64,000 bases of DNA from Pumilibacter muris (lineage in GTDB: Bacteria; Bacillota; Clostridia; Christensenellales; Pumilibacteraceae), in contig NZ_CALPCN010000006.1 in assembly GCF_943193045.1 (NCBI RefSeq), forward strand, positions 62,001 to 126,000, written 5' to 3'. Of this stretch, positions 22,901 through 31,618 are shown piece by piece. The notes beneath the pieces are model-generated. The model did no database searches. It was not told the origin of the DNA and saw only the letters and a program-made list of their open reading frames with translations. The first letter of the stretch is position 1. Every line of letters begins with the position of its first letter. The position numbers and the translations under genes were made by a program.

Positions 22901-25024
22901 GGCGAACCCGTAGCGCCGCTTGCGTATAAGATTATTGTTGCGAGAATTCAAGATTTGGGCAACATATACGTTTTGCAAGACGTAACGAGAAAAGGCGAGT
23001 TCGAAGTTGTTGAAAACGGCAAAGTCGGTTCGCTATCGGGCGACGGTTATTTATCCGCCACCTATATGCGTTCTAACTGGGTGTCGCTAAACGGCGTTAT
23101 GCAAATAGGAACGCTCGCCGACGGCGACTACGCCGAATCGCGGCAATTTTTACCCGACGTGAACGGAAAGAACATTTTATTTGCCGAAACGGACGACAGC
23201 GGAAACGTGCTCGGGCAATATGTGTTCGACATAGTAGACGGCAAAGCCGTGCTTCGCACTATGGCATACGGCGCTTACGGTTTGCGCAAAGACGGAAGTT
23301 TTAACAAATCTTATATTTACCTCGACGGTTTGGGGACCGCTGTGCTTTATAACGAAACGGGAGAGGAGAGCGAACGCGGAACTTACTCGGCGTTCCCCGA
23401 GCGCGGCGAAAACGCCTACCGTTTTACGGGAAGCGAGAGCAACTTTATATTCAATACATATATATTCGACGGGGATTACGCTTACACTGTGTATACCGCA
23501 GAAAACGACGGAGTATATGTGAACGGCGACTGGTCGGTTTTGCTCCTCGACGGATTTATGTCCGCCGCATATATAGACGCATACGGCGTTGTTGTGCGCG
23601 GCGAAATCGTTCCCGTGCAGAGCGGAATAGTTGCGCTCAAACCCGCCGACACAAGAGCCGAAATTATGTATTTTACGCTCGGCGAAAAAAGCTTTAAATA
23701 TATAACCGACGGGTGGGTGATTGCCGACGGCACGCTATTGCTTTATACGGGCAGAATAGACAATTCTACAAGCAACATGAAAATTCCCGACGGTGTCACG
23801 AGAATTGCCGAAGGCGCGTTTAAACTTGCCGACACAGCGTATTTAACCAAGCTCGATTTGAATCAAGTGGAAATCGTTGAAAAAGACGTGTTTAAAGGTT
23901 CGGGGCTTACCGAAGTTATAGCGCTATGCTTGCGCGAAATAGGCGACGGCGCGTTCTACGGTTGTGAACTTTCTTCGGTTGTGTTGAAAGATATAGAGAA
24001 AATAGGGGCGAACGCGTTCACTCACGGCGTGGGTTCTTACACGCCCGTTACCGTGTTCGATATTTCTGCGGTGCCCAACTTTGCCGAAGTCGATATAAAC
24101 GAAACGGCTTTTGCCGCGACTTCTTCGGGCAATATACGTATGCAGCTTTCGGTTGCAAACGTGGAAGCTTTCAATACTCTGCTCGCTTCGTCGCTTTCCG
24201 ACGAGCTGAAAGGAGTTGTAGGCATTGCGAACAATAGCCGCGACACGCTCGACCGCGCAGTGTTCTTCGATTTTAAGACGGGCAACGTGTATTCGTTTGC
24301 AAGCGGCGTTGTGAGCAAAGACATAAACGACAACGGAACTTATCTTGTTGCAAGCACAACCGAATACGCCCGTTACTATATGAGCGCCGACAACGAAGCC
24401 ACGCTATACGCTTATTCGCAGAGCGAAAACAAGTGGGTCGAGCTCGGCACTGTGCAAGCGGACGCTGACGGCATTGCGTTCGACGGCGGCGTTTTATTCA
24501 AAAACGGCGCATCGGTTGAGTTGACTGAAACGGCTTCGGGAAAAGTTTTCGAGTTTTATTTATCCGTTTATCGTTCTGCCGACTACGACGACGAAACGAA
24601 ATGGGATATTACCGTACAAATTCGTTATGCTTCCTACGGTAGTGAAAGCGTTGGCGTGTCGTTTGATTTTGCCACAAACGAAATAACTTTCGAAGACGGA
24701 ACGACCGACATAAAAATTACGTCAACTACCGAATGCGCGGCTACGGTGAAAGGCAGAATTATTGTGTTGGAAGGCGCTTGTGCGTCGGATAATTCAAAAT
24801 ATCAAATTAAATTTTTTGTTTCAACCGACGGCGCAACTTCTATAAACGAAATCAAAAAATATGAAGACGGATATTATTATAAGGCTACAATTAAATCGAT
24901 TGCGGAGAATGCCGAAAATGAATTTACGGTGGCAATCGATTACTACGGGGAAGCCGAAACGCTTGTAATAACTTATTCGGAAGAGGGCGGCAACGCTTCG
25001 GTGACGGTAACCAAACAAGCTTAG
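19934..25024 (+). CDS. Very large surface lipoprotein with InlB-type, glycine/tyrosine and LRR_5 repeats
   Basis: The 1696-residue protein has a lipoprotein signal peptide (MKKTVKKLVGVFALALVF, lipobox LAC, Cys near 28). ATG 19934 has GGGAGG upstream; an in-frame ATG at 19889 would spoil the signal peptide. Two InlB-like modules come first (about 85-115 and 225-265, with GGWFNGN and FRLAGWANTES). A long middle region (about 270-1280) repeats a motif of the type L-D-G-x-G-x-A, a strand, then G-x-Y (for example LDGFGGYSEL, LDGMGTVLLY, LDGLGTAVLY). About 1290-1400 contain BspA/LRR_5 repeats (IPDGVTRIAEGAFK, REIGDGAFYGC). The tail is beta-rich. It is exported and lipid-anchored; a binding or scaffold role is inferred. 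A strong terminator follows. Confidence 0.88.
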   Translation: MKKTVKKLVGVFALALVFLCFGVFALACGDKGKKGEETRTPATITFVEGIDDEITQFTRAAFVGDSLSELIKEIEPKAMEQLAFGGWFNGNSVVGGSDTVPQGGCTLKAKYYASYTAKIYTQNVDGEYEGKDEQGRGWYGEPFSYEQVPEHFSLSEKPNGNYEESKTQSDKLGKGESFVVYLARDKHTVKYTYNAPEQLGAQNQTVSETYYYGKEIELKAESELGLSSNFRLAGWANTESGAAEFFGGEAFTVTQDSELYGKWDNAISDLLGGSDYIFRSSHGEESNAVYLRRNGLQDKLGTLSDTNVFAFSESGEVVLDGKIVGNSFYYYKDTLENTYSAFDGTDSTMELAAHGAATYTPSEGAASNGSYELNVQTGDYTFVPVGGGNSFSFILVEKNGVLTFRTASEEAGYYAYKTGEATFDYDLIYFDGLGKAQYISEPEKEGEPLEIINGVYECEDAATQTYSLTFNNGINSLKSFIRLSEQSGTLGDYALKGVYTVGDDYAGTYGDSWNSFTLDGFGGYSELTYAGGKKTGTYTIESFESWHALSGNTIYEVTEHYVRVTMDGKDDTLLYFAEDLNGMEAVEINAQAFGRFDFTNTLFVNGAVYNDGVNSDAFITVTRTSQGGLYGTVWVGVYNEEYKVWVYQILAEANVSFSFSGNSLNDVGNSVKIDFTLDTENNTATRVGDSQVFADDANGKLELGLDGKAVFTPAGGTAQQVQYSVEEGLVYVYTFTMSENVTRSFVLESGSNGSVNVKEVLPSDVYDVAYASEERKNVYTARIIRLTEETAVLGILLDDGSYYYCYGGTFKESPSVQGEYGFIASNSALPSTGYDDVYAEYGWFLCKFGEKDGKQVFYQYDEAFDITCDVGRFETDGYGIAVFTPATGEVITGTYVFEGNIVYLSGENGKDYVIRVIDLEHFEIVPAVGTAYGFYYSVAEENAYEIFLDGMGTVLLYNGNNVRWGVYAPTSNAQYEEYELTFPSADDENGEPVAPLAYKIIVARIQDLGNIYVLQDVTRKGEFEVVENGKVGSLSGDGYLSATYMRSNWVSLNGVMQIGTLADGDYAESRQFLPDVNGKNILFAETDDSGNVLGQYVFDIVDGKAVLRTMAYGAYGLRKDGSFNKSYIYLDGLGTAVLYNETGEESERGTYSAFPERGENAYRFTGSESNFIFNTYIFDGDYAYTVYTAENDGVYVNGDWSVLLLDGFMSAAYIDAYGVVVRGEIVPVQSGIVALKPADTRAEIMYFTLGEKSFKYITDGWVIADGTLLLYTGRIDNSTSNMKIPDGVTRIAEGAFKLADTAYLTKLDLNQVEIVEKDVFKGSGLTEVIALCLREIGDGAFYGCELSSVVLKDIEKIGANAFTHGVGSYTPVTVFDISAVPNFAEVDINETAFAATSSGNIRMQLSVANVEAFNTLLASSLSDELKGVVGIANNSRDTLDRAVFFDFKTGNVYSFASGVVSKDINDNGTYLVASTTEYARYYMSADNEATLYAYSQSENKWVELGTVQADADGIAFDGGVLFKNGASVELTETASGKVFEFYLSVYRSADYDDETKWDITVQIRYASYGSESVGVSFDFATNEITFEDGTTDIKITSTTECAATVKGRIIVLEGACASDNSKYQIKFFVSTDGATSINEIKKYEDGYYYKATIKSIAENAENEFTVAIDYYGEAETLVITYSEEGGNASVTVTKQA

Positions 25025-25037
25025 TAAGAAATTATCA

Positions 25038-25067
25038 AAGCCGACGGAATAAATCCGTCGGCTTTTT
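25038..25067 (+). terminator. Terminator of the large lipoprotein gene
   Basis: AAGCCGACGGA and TCCGTCGGCTT form a perfect 11-bp stem with a 5-nt loop and a T run, 14 nt after the stop codon. Confidence 0.93.
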
Positions 25068-25149
25068 GCGTTCAGAAAAGAGTTGAACGTTGTTTAGTCG
25101 GTTTACGGCGTCGGCGCGAACGCGGTAATTCTCCGCAAAGCCGCGTTAG

Positions 25150-25452
25150 TCAGTCTTTAATATAGGTAAGGCAAACAACCTCGCCGTTTCCTTCGCCCAT
25201 AACGGTTATACCGTTCGATACGCAACGGTTGTCTTTGTTGAAAATACATTTTGCGTTGCAAGTTACGGCGGTGTCAACGCTGTAATTGGCGGGAATAAAA
25301 TCGGCGGCGGCTTCGAAAAGCGAATTACGTTTCTTCTCGTCGGGCGAGTATGTTAGGCAGTCGGTGCGCGTGCTTACGTCTATGCTTTTGGCGCAGCAGC
25401 AATAGCCTTTGTTGAATCTGCAATCTTTAAGTCCGCATTTAATGTCTTTCAT
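25150..25452 (-). CDS. DUF1540 protein (two Cys-rich modules)
   Basis: A 100-residue protein containing two DUF1540 units, each with four spaced cysteines and a C-terminal C-L-T-Y: residues 4-35 (IKCGLKDCRFN ... DCLTY) and 62-97 (VTCNAKCIFN ... VCLTY). DUF1540 proteins are small putative metal-binding proteins common in Clostridia and often linked to sporulation, with no known activity. ATG 25452 follows AAGGAG. It is divergent from the YybS-like gene. Confidence 0.88.
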   Translation of the reverse strand: MKDIKCGLKDCRFNKGYCCCAKSIDVSTRTDCLTYSPDEKKRNSLFEAAADFIPANYSVDTAVTCNAKCIFNKDNRCVSNGITVMGEGNGEVVCLTYIKD

Positions 25453-25576
25453 TTCGTTTTTATCTCCTTATGTGTGTTTTTTGATTTCGGCGGGCAACGC
25501 GGTTGTTCGGGTTGCTCTATCCGCAAAATTATTATTGCCCCAAACTCGCCGCCTATATTCGTATTGTCGAATTATC

Positions 25577-25606
25577 TTGACAAAAAGGCGTTAAATGATA
25601 TACAAT
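25577..25606 (+). promoter_or_regulatory. Promoter of the YybS-like / rplI region
   Basis: TTGACA (25577-25582), 18-bp spacer, TACAAT (25601-25606). Because this promoter covers the first in-frame start (25595), translation must begin downstream, at TTG 25655. Confidence 0.8.
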
Positions 25607-25654
25607 ACAAGGGTGCCGAAAACCTTTTTGCTTAAACGACGAGGAGATATAAGC

Positions 25655-26659
25655 TTGGCTAAAAAAATCGTTTTCGTAATTGCGGGAGCGCTTGCGGCGG
25701 CGCTACTGTGCGCGTGCGTTTTTATGCCGAGTTTAAGCGTTCCGCTTCTGCCCGTTGTTTGCGCGCTTTTGGCGTATGCGGGCTTGCGCGCGGGCGCGTG
25801 GATTTTTCTGCCTTTCGCGACGGCGTATTGCGTTGCGGGATTCGCGGCGTTCGGCTTTTGCGAGTTTACCGTTGCGGGAGCCGTTTTGCTTTCGGCTCTT
25901 TGTGTGCCCGTGTTTTTTAAACGCAAGCTTTCGCCGCTTGTTCAAACCGCGCTTTGCGCGGGCGTGGGCGCTTTCGTTGTGTGCGCGGTGTTCGCCGTAT
26001 TCGCAATAGCTATGCGAGTCAGCGTGAGCGACGTTATTCGCGGAGCCTACGAAAAGCTTTCGCGCGACCCCGTTGTGCGCTTGCTTTCCAAGCGGCATTA
26101 CGCTACGCTTTCGCAAACCGAACTCGGGCACTCGCCGTATTCGCCCGCCGACCCGCTTTATTTGGCGGAAGCGATTTCGAGGTATGCCGAAAAAGTTTGG
26201 CGCGAGCTTGACGGAACCGTTTTGTGGTATTTGTCGGGCTTCGGCGCTTTTGCGGGCGGCGCGGGGGCTTTGGGCGGTTTCGCGCTTAGCGAACGGGTTT
26301 GCGGCGTAACGGGCGCTCCCGTGCGCGATTGGCGGCTTGGGCGAGTATATCTTCTTGCGGCGGTGTTGCCCGCGCTCGCGTTCGCTTTTTTGGCGTTCTA
26401 CGAGCCTACGGTGCCTGTGGTAATCGCGGTTGTGAACTTGGCGGTTACGTTGCCCTCTTCGCTGTGCGGCATAACGCTGTTGTATCACACTCTTACGCGC
26501 CCCAAAGGAAAAGTTAAAATCGCAACTATTGCGCTGTTTTGGGTATTGCTTGCAGTTGCGGCGCTCTTTTACGAGTGGGGTATGCTCGCGCTCGGGTTTA
26601 TAGGGCTTGCCGACTGCGTTGCGGATTTTCGCAAGCTGCTTGATTGGGCGCTCGAATAA
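25655..26659 (+). CDS. DUF2232 / YybS-like multispanning membrane protein
   Basis: A 334-residue, very hydrophobic protein with about eight transmembrane segments in two blocks (about 1-130 and 200-330) around a soluble loop (SDVIRGAYEKLSRDPVVRLL). TTG 25655 has GAGGAG (25641-25646) upstream. In Bacillota, YybS-type proteins commonly precede gdpP and rplI; here rplI follows directly without gdpP. Codon use is strongly GC-rich (gcg, ctc) compared with the island. Function is unknown even in model species. Identification rests on topology and neighbour order. Confidence 0.68.
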   Translation: MAKKIVFVIAGALAAALLCACVFMPSLSVPLLPVVCALLAYAGLRAGAWIFLPFATAYCVAGFAAFGFCEFTVAGAVLLSALCVPVFFKRKLSPLVQTALCAGVGAFVVCAVFAVFAIAMRVSVSDVIRGAYEKLSRDPVVRLLSKRHYATLSQTELGHSPYSPADPLYLAEAISRYAEKVWRELDGTVLWYLSGFGAFAGGAGALGGFALSERVCGVTGAPVRDWRLGRVYLLAAVLPALAFAFLAFYEPTVPVVIAVVNLAVTLPSSLCGITLLYHTLTRPKGKVKIATIALFWVLLAVAALFYEWGMLALGFIGLADCVADFRKLLDWALE

Positions 26660-26725
26660 AAGTAAGTTCGTATCGAACGCGCTTTTATTAAAAATATTTT
26701 ATTATAGGAGGTCATGGTTATAATC

Positions 26726-27169
26726 ATGAAAGTAATACTTAAAGCGGACGTAAAAGGGCAGGGCAAGAAAGGCGAAATTATAAACGTGTCGGACGGATAC
26801 GCTCGCAATTTTCTTTTTAAAAACAATTTAGCGCAAGAAGCTACTGCGGCGAGCGTGAATAGCGCGCGTATTTCGGCGGAAGCGGCGGAGCACCGCAAAG
26901 CTGTGGAAAAGGCGGCGGCGCAAGAGCTCAAAAAGAAGCTCGACAGCGAAAGCGTGAGCGTTAAAATAAAAGTCGGCGAGTCGGGCAAGCTTTTCGGCGC
27001 GCTCAACACTCAGCAAATATCCGACGCGCTCGCGGCTAAGGGCATAGAAGTGGATAAGAAAAAAATAGTTATATCCGAGCCGATAAAAGCGCTCGGGCGT
27101 TACACCGTTACGGTTAAATGCTACGCCGAAATTTCGGCTAAACTCACGGTGTCGGTAGAGGCATTATAA
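26726..27169 (+). CDS. rplI: 50S ribosomal protein bL9
   Basis: The 147-residue protein binds 23S rRNA near the L1 stalk. The N-terminal domain ([21 protein letters not shown], then DGYARNFLF) and the long connecting helix lead to a C-terminal domain with [15 protein letters not shown], as in all bL9. ATG 26726 was chosen from the conserved MKVIL start; ATG 26714 is only one base after GGAGGT and would add four residues. Length is normal. It sits downstream of the YybS-like gene, a classic arrangement. Confidence 0.97.
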   Translation: MKVILKADVKGQGKKGEIINVSDGYARNFLFKNNLAQEATAASVNSARISAEAAEHRKAVEKAAAQELKKKLDSESVSVKIKVGESGKLFGALNTQQISDALAAKGIEVDKKKIVISEPIKALGRYTVTVKCYAEISAKLTVSVEAL

Positions 27170-27202
27170 TAAGTTTATAGTTGCTGTGTTACTCACGTTG
27201 TT

Positions 27203-27264
27203 TTGCAATGACATATAAGTTGCAATGTCATTGCGAGGAGGGCGAAGCCCGACGCGGCAACCTT
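27203..27264. repeat. Dispersed intergenic repeat, copy 2
   Basis: TGTCATTGCGAGGAGGGCGA leads into a GACGCGGCAACCTT arm. It is preceded by the inverted TTGCAATGACAT (27203-27213 region), so the copy can fold. It lies between rplI and pdxS. Confidence 0.7.
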
Positions 27265-27309
27265 GCATACAATAAAAAACAAACCTTTAAGGAGAAACAA
27301 TAGAAAACG

Positions 27310-28194
27310 ATGGCAAAGAACGAACAAAGCAAACTGAACAAGAATTTGGCGCAAATGCTCAAAGGCGGAGTTATTATGGACGTTACCACTCCCGCCGAAG
27401 CCGAAATAGCGCAGGAAGCGGGCGCTGTGGCGGTTATGGCGTTAGAGCGCGTTCCCGCCGACATTCGCCGCGACGGCGGCGTTGCTCGCATGAGCGACCC
27501 CGCCATGATTAAAGGCATTCAAAAAGCGGTTACGATTCCCGTTATGGCAAAAGCGAGAATAGGGCACATAGTGGAAGCCCGCGTGCTCGAAGCGCTCGGA
27601 ATAGATTATATCGACGAATCGGAAGTGCTCACTCCCGCCGACGACGCGTATCATATAGATAAGCACGCGTTTTCGGTGCCGTTCGTGTGCGGCGCGCGCA
27701 ACTTGGGCGAGGCTCTTAGAAGAATAGGCGAGGGCGCGTCTATGATTCGCACCAAAGGCGAGGCGGGCACCGGCAACGTTGTGGAGGCTGTGCGCCACAT
27801 GCGCCAAATGATGAGCGAAATCCGTTTGCTTAGCAACAAGCCTTCCGAAGAACTCATGAGCTACGCCAAAGAGATAGGCGCGCCTTACGAGCTTGTTAAA
27901 TTCGTTGCCGAAAACAAAAAACTGCCTGTTGTGAATTTTGCGGCGGGCGGCGTTGCCACTCCTGCCGACGCGGCTTTAATGATGACGCTCGGCGCCGAAG
28001 GCGTGTTCGTAGGCTCGGGAATATTCAAGTCGAGCGACCCGAAAAAAACCGCTCGCGCCATAGTGCTTGCAACGGCTCACTACAACGAACCCAAGCTCAT
28101 TGCCGAAGTGAGCGAAAGCTTGGGAACGCCGATGCGCGGCATAGAGCTTTCCACTTTGAGCGACGAAGAGCGCCTTGCTAAGCGCGGTTGGTAA
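27310..28194 (+). CDS. pdxS: Pyridoxal 5'-phosphate synthase subunit PdxS
   Basis: PdxS makes PLP from ribose 5-phosphate, glyceraldehyde 3-phosphate and ammonia supplied by PdxT, in a 12+12 complex. The 294-residue protein is full length, a (beta/alpha)8 barrel starting [19 protein letters not shown]. The two catalytic lysines fall at Lys81 ([10 protein letters not shown]) and Lys149 ([10 protein letters not shown]), the same numbers as in Bacillus PdxS. The phosphate-binding loop is [14 protein letters not shown] 27310 follows AAGGAG. pdxT starts within about 20 nt of its stop, so the two are co-transcribed. Confidence 0.98.
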   Translation: MAKNEQSKLNKNLAQMLKGGVIMDVTTPAEAEIAQEAGAVAVMALERVPADIRRDGGVARMSDPAMIKGIQKAVTIPVMAKARIGHIVEARVLEALGIDYIDESEVLTPADDAYHIDKHAFSVPFVCGARNLGEALRRIGEGASMIRTKGEAGTGNVVEAVRHMRQMMSEIRLLSNKPSEELMSYAKEIGAPYELVKFVAENKKLPVVNFAAGGVATPADAALMMTLGAEGVFVGSGIFKSSDPKKTARAIVLATAHYNEPKLIAEVSESLGTPMRGIELSTLSDEERLAKRGW

Positions 28195-28214
28195 AAACTC
28201 GGCAAAACGGTTAT

Positions 28215-28799
28215 ATGGAAAAGAAGAAAACTGCGCCTACCGTAGGAATACTCGCGTTGCAAGGCTCTGTTATAGAGCACGAGAGTATGCTCCGAAAAAT
28301 AGGCGTGAACACTCTTAGGGTGTTAAAGCCCGAGCACCTCGAACAAATAGACGGCATAATTCTTCCGGGCGGCGAGAGCACCACTCTCGGAAAGCTCTTA
28401 AAGCTGTTTTCGATTGCAGAGCCGCTCAAAGCGAAAATAGAGAACGGCTTGCCCGTTTTCGGAACTTGCGCGGGGCTTATTCTGCTTGCGAAGGAAATAG
28501 AGGGCGAAGAGCCTCATTTGGGCGTTATGGACATTCGAGTGCGGCGCAATGCCTACGGCAGGCAAATCGACAGCTTTATAGCGCATGAAGTTATAGAAGA
28601 ATTTTCGCCGTTGCCGCTCGAACTTGTGTTCGTTCGCGCTCCCGCGATAGAAAAAACATTCGGAAAGGCGAAAGTATTAAAAGAGCTGAACGGGCGCATA
28701 ATTGCGGCTCGGCAGGAAAACATGCTCGTAACGAGTTTTCATCCCGAGCTCACCGACGACGAAACAGTGCACCGTTATTTTTTGAATATGTTTGAGTAG
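28215..28799 (+). CDS. pdxT: Pyridoxal 5'-phosphate synthase glutaminase subunit PdxT
   Basis: The 194-residue class I glutamine amidotransferase releases ammonia for PdxS. Conserved features are VGILALQGSVIEH at the start, the oxyanion/Gln-binding PGGESTT, nucleophile Cys85 in FGTCAGLILLA, and His176/Glu178 in SFHPELT. ATG 28215 gives the usual N-terminus; an in-frame TTG at 28188 overlaps the pdxS stop and would add nine residues. It pairs with pdxS in a two-gene operon. Confidence 0.97.
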   Translation: MEKKKTAPTVGILALQGSVIEHESMLRKIGVNTLRVLKPEHLEQIDGIILPGGESTTLGKLLKLFSIAEPLKAKIENGLPVFGTCAGLILLAKEIEGEEPHLGVMDIRVRRNAYGRQIDSFIAHEVIEEFSPLPLELVFVRAPAIEKTFGKAKVLKELNGRIIAARQENMLVTSFHPELTDDETVHRYFLNMFE

Positions 28800-28803
28800 G
28801 CGG

Positions 28804-28839
28804 AGATTGCCACGCTCGTTTCACTCGCTCGCAATTACA
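28804..28839. repeat. Dispersed intergenic repeat, copy 3 (reverse orientation)
   Basis: AGATTGCCACGCTCG followed by TCGCTCGCAATTACA resembles the inverted form of copy 1. It fills the gap between pdxT and nadE. Confidence 0.65.
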
Positions 28840-28869
28840 ATCGCACTTTGTCGTTAAAAAAGGAAAAAC

Positions 28870-30747
28870 ATGGAACACGGATTTTTGAGAGTGGGAGTAG
28901 CCAACCCCGAAATAAGGGTGGCGGAGCCCGAATACAACGCGAAAGCCGTTATAGCGGCGGTGCTCGAAGCTCAAAAAGAGGGCGTCGACGTTTTGGCGTT
29001 TCCCGAACTTTGCCTTACGGGCTACACATGCGGCGATTTGTTCTTTCAGAAAACGCTGATTAGCGGCGCCGAAAAAGCGCTCGAAAAAATTTTAAAGAGC
29101 ACTGAAAACGCCGACATGCTTATTTGCGTAGGGTTGCCCGTAAGCCATGAGAATAAGCTTTATAACGTTTGCGCGGTGCTGAACAAGGGGAATATTTTGG
29201 GGCTTGTGCCCAAAACTCATTATCCCGAATACGGCGAGTTCAACGAGTTGCGCTATTTTACCCGTGCGGAAAAACCGCAAGTTGTGACGCTTGCGAGCAG
29301 ACTTTGCGCTATGGCGCAAGCGGTTTTTAAGGCGAACGGCGAAATTACGGTTGGCGTTGAAATTTGCGAAGACTTATGGGCTCCGTGCCCTCCGTCGTCC
29401 GACTGCGCCGCGCTTGTAACGGTGAACATATCGGCAAGCAGCGAAACGGTGGGAAAGGCGGAAAAGCGCAGAACGCTTGTTTCGAGTCAGTCGCTCAGAA
29501 CGTGCTCGGCGTATGCGTATGCCGACGCGGGACGCGGCGAGAGCACAACCGACCTCGTGTTTTCGGGGCACGGAATTATTGCCGAGAAAGGAAAAATACT
29601 TGCCGAAAATAAACCTTTCGGGAATAAACTTTTAACTTTTGCCGACGTTGATATTGATTTTTTGATTCACGAACGTAAAAAGAACAACACGGTTTCGCCG
29701 AACGTTGCGGAACGTGCGACAGCGGAATTTGTTTTGGTTGAGCGCGACGGAAAAATAGCGCGCAACGTGTCGCGTTTGCCGTTTGTGCCGCAAGAGGAAA
29801 ACGGAGCGCGCGCCGAACTTATACTAACGATGCAGGCGGAGGGGCTCCGCAAAAGAATAGAAGCGTCGGGCGCGAAAAAACTTGTGCTCGGAGTGTCGGG
29901 CGGGCTCGATTCGGCGCTTGCTTTGCTCGTTTGTTTGCGGGCGTTGAAACTTTCTAAAATGCCGCCGAAAAGCTTGCTCGCTTTGTCTATGCCCGGATTC
30001 GGAACAACCGAAGAAACCGCGCAAAACGCTTTAATTCTTGCAAAAGAGAGCAAAGCGGAGCACAGATGCATAAATATATGCGAGAGCGTTAAAAAACATT
30101 TAAACGACATAGGGCACGACCTTAACTTGCGCGACATTGCCTACGAGAACGCGCAGGCAAGAATGAGAACGCTTATTTTGATGGATATAGCAAACGCCGA
30201 GAACGGGCTCGCAATAGGCACGGGCGACCTTTCGGAAGCGGCGCTCGGTTGGTGCACCTATAACGGCGACCACATGTCTATGTACGGCGTGAACTCGTCT
30301 GTTCCCAAAACGCTCGTAAAATATTTGGTGCGATACGAGGCTAAGAGAATAGGCGGCGCAACCGAAAAAGCGTTGCTCGGTATTCTCGGCACCGAAATAA
30401 GCCCCGAATTGTTGCCCGCCGAAAACGGCAAAATATCGCAAAAAACGGAAGACATTATAGGTTCGTTCGAACTCAACGACTTTTTCTTGTTTTACGCGGT
30501 GCGGTGCGGTTGCACTCCGCAAAAAACGCTTTTATACGCGGCGGCGGCGTTCGGCGGCGAGCCCGGAGAATACGCCGCGTCGCTCGCAAGATTTTACAAA
30601 CGTTTCTTTGCTTCGCAGTTTAAGCGTTCTTGCAGCCCCGACGGCGCGAAAATAGGTTTTTCGCTCTCTCCGCGCGGCGATTGGAGGATGCCGAGCGACG
30701 CGAGCGTAAATTTGTGGCTTGACGAATGCGGACTTAAAAACGTTTAA
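28870..30747 (+). CDS. nadE: Glutamine-dependent NAD+ synthetase
   Basis: The last step of NAD synthesis: deamido-NAD plus glutamine and ATP to NAD. The 625-residue protein is the fused form. The N-terminal nitrilase-type glutaminase (about 1-300) keeps Glu in AFPELCLTGY, Lys in VPKTHYPEY and Cys in VEICEDLW (about 166). The C-terminal N-type ATP pyrophosphatase domain (about 325-625) has the P-loop GVSGGLDSALAL (about 342) and IGTGDLSEAALGW. ATG 28870 was selected by the MEHGFLRVGVANPEIRV start. It has a terminal extension (SPRGDWRMPSDAS) typical of the longer clostridial forms. Confidence 0.96.
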   Translation: MEHGFLRVGVANPEIRVAEPEYNAKAVIAAVLEAQKEGVDVLAFPELCLTGYTCGDLFFQKTLISGAEKALEKILKSTENADMLICVGLPVSHENKLYNVCAVLNKGNILGLVPKTHYPEYGEFNELRYFTRAEKPQVVTLASRLCAMAQAVFKANGEITVGVEICEDLWAPCPPSSDCAALVTVNISASSETVGKAEKRRTLVSSQSLRTCSAYAYADAGRGESTTDLVFSGHGIIAEKGKILAENKPFGNKLLTFADVDIDFLIHERKKNNTVSPNVAERATAEFVLVERDGKIARNVSRLPFVPQEENGARAELILTMQAEGLRKRIEASGAKKLVLGVSGGLDSALALLVCLRALKLSKMPPKSLLALSMPGFGTTEETAQNALILAKESKAEHRCINICESVKKHLNDIGHDLNLRDIAYENAQARMRTLILMDIANAENGLAIGTGDLSEAALGWCTYNGDHMSMYGVNSSVPKTLVKYLVRYEAKRIGGATEKALLGILGTEISPELLPAENGKISQKTEDIIGSFELNDFFLFYAVRCGCTPQKTLLYAAAAFGGEPGEYAASLARFYKRFFASQFKRSCSPDGAKIGFSLSPRGDWRMPSDASVNLWLDECGLKNV

Positions 30748-30812
30748 ACGGAAAGGAGGGCGCCGACACGTTCGGGAGAAAAAACAAACTCAAAGACGTT
30801 GAAAAAAACGTT

Positions 30813-31571
30813 GTGGCTCTGTGCTTGGGCGGCGGCGGAGCGCGCGGCTTTGCCCACATAGGCGCAATTAAAGCGTTCGAGGAAGCGGGCGTAAAGTTCG
30901 ATATGGTGGTGGGCACGAGCGCGGGCGCGCTTGTGGGCGCGCTGTATGCGGCGGGCATAAAAAGCGAAACGATGGTTCGCTACGCCGAGTCGCTCTCGTT
31001 CAGGGATTTGCACAACGGAATTTTCATTACGCCCAACGACCCCATGAAAATCGGAAAAGTAATCACCGATTTGATAGGGGTGAAAGATATTTCTTCGTTC
31101 CCCACAAAATTCGCGGCGGTGGCTGTGGATTTGATAGAGTCGGAACAGGCTATTCTCGACAAAGGGAACGCGAGCATTGCCGTTTCGGCGTCGTGCGCCG
31201 TGCCCGTGCTTTATAAGCCCGTAGTGTTCGGCGGCAAGCATCTTGTTGACGGCGGGCTTTTAAACAACATTCCCGCCGACGTTTGCCGAATGCTCGGCGC
31301 GACTAAGGTGGTTACGGTAGACGTTAACCCCACGCGCGGCGGCGGCACGAACGGAGTGGGACTTATCGACGTGCTCAAAGCCACTTTCCACATTATGGCG
31401 GCTAATTCGTCGGTGGCGGGGCTAAGGCACAGCGACGCGGTAATATCGCCCGACACGAGCGAATATTCGTCGGTGAGTAAGTCGGGTTGGAAAGAAATGC
31501 TCGACATAGGCTACGAGGCTACGCGCCAAAGTCTGTTCGTGGGCAGGCTGAGGAGCATTGTGGGAAAATAG
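30813..31571 (+). CDS. Patatin-like phospholipase (RssA/YlbK type)
   Basis: A serine acyl hydrolase of the patatin family. It has the oxyanion loop GGGGARGFAH (about 6), nucleophile elbow GTSAGA (Ser about 37) and the dyad Asp in DGGLLNNIP (about 147). The first conventional start is GTG 30813, which leaves the GGGGARG loop at the very N-terminus and has no RBS. A good SD (AAAGGAGGG, 30752-30760) lies 8 nt before an in-frame ACG at 30768, which would give MFGRKNKLKDVEKNVVAL; initiation there is possible. It is about 250 residues, normal for the bacterial family. Substrate is unknown, probably membrane phospholipid. Confidence 0.92.
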   Translation: MALCLGGGGARGFAHIGAIKAFEEAGVKFDMVVGTSAGALVGALYAAGIKSETMVRYAESLSFRDLHNGIFITPNDPMKIGKVITDLIGVKDISSFPTKFAAVAVDLIESEQAILDKGNASIAVSASCAVPVLYKPVVFGGKHLVDGGLLNNIPADVCRMLGATKVVTVDVNPTRGGGTNGVGLIDVLKATFHIMAANSSVAGLRHSDAVISPDTSEYSSVSKSGWKEMLDIGYEATRQSLFVGRLRSIVGK

Positions 31572-31618
31572 TTTTTGCGGCGTTTAGAAATTGTCATTCC
31601 GCAAGGAGGGTAAAAAAT

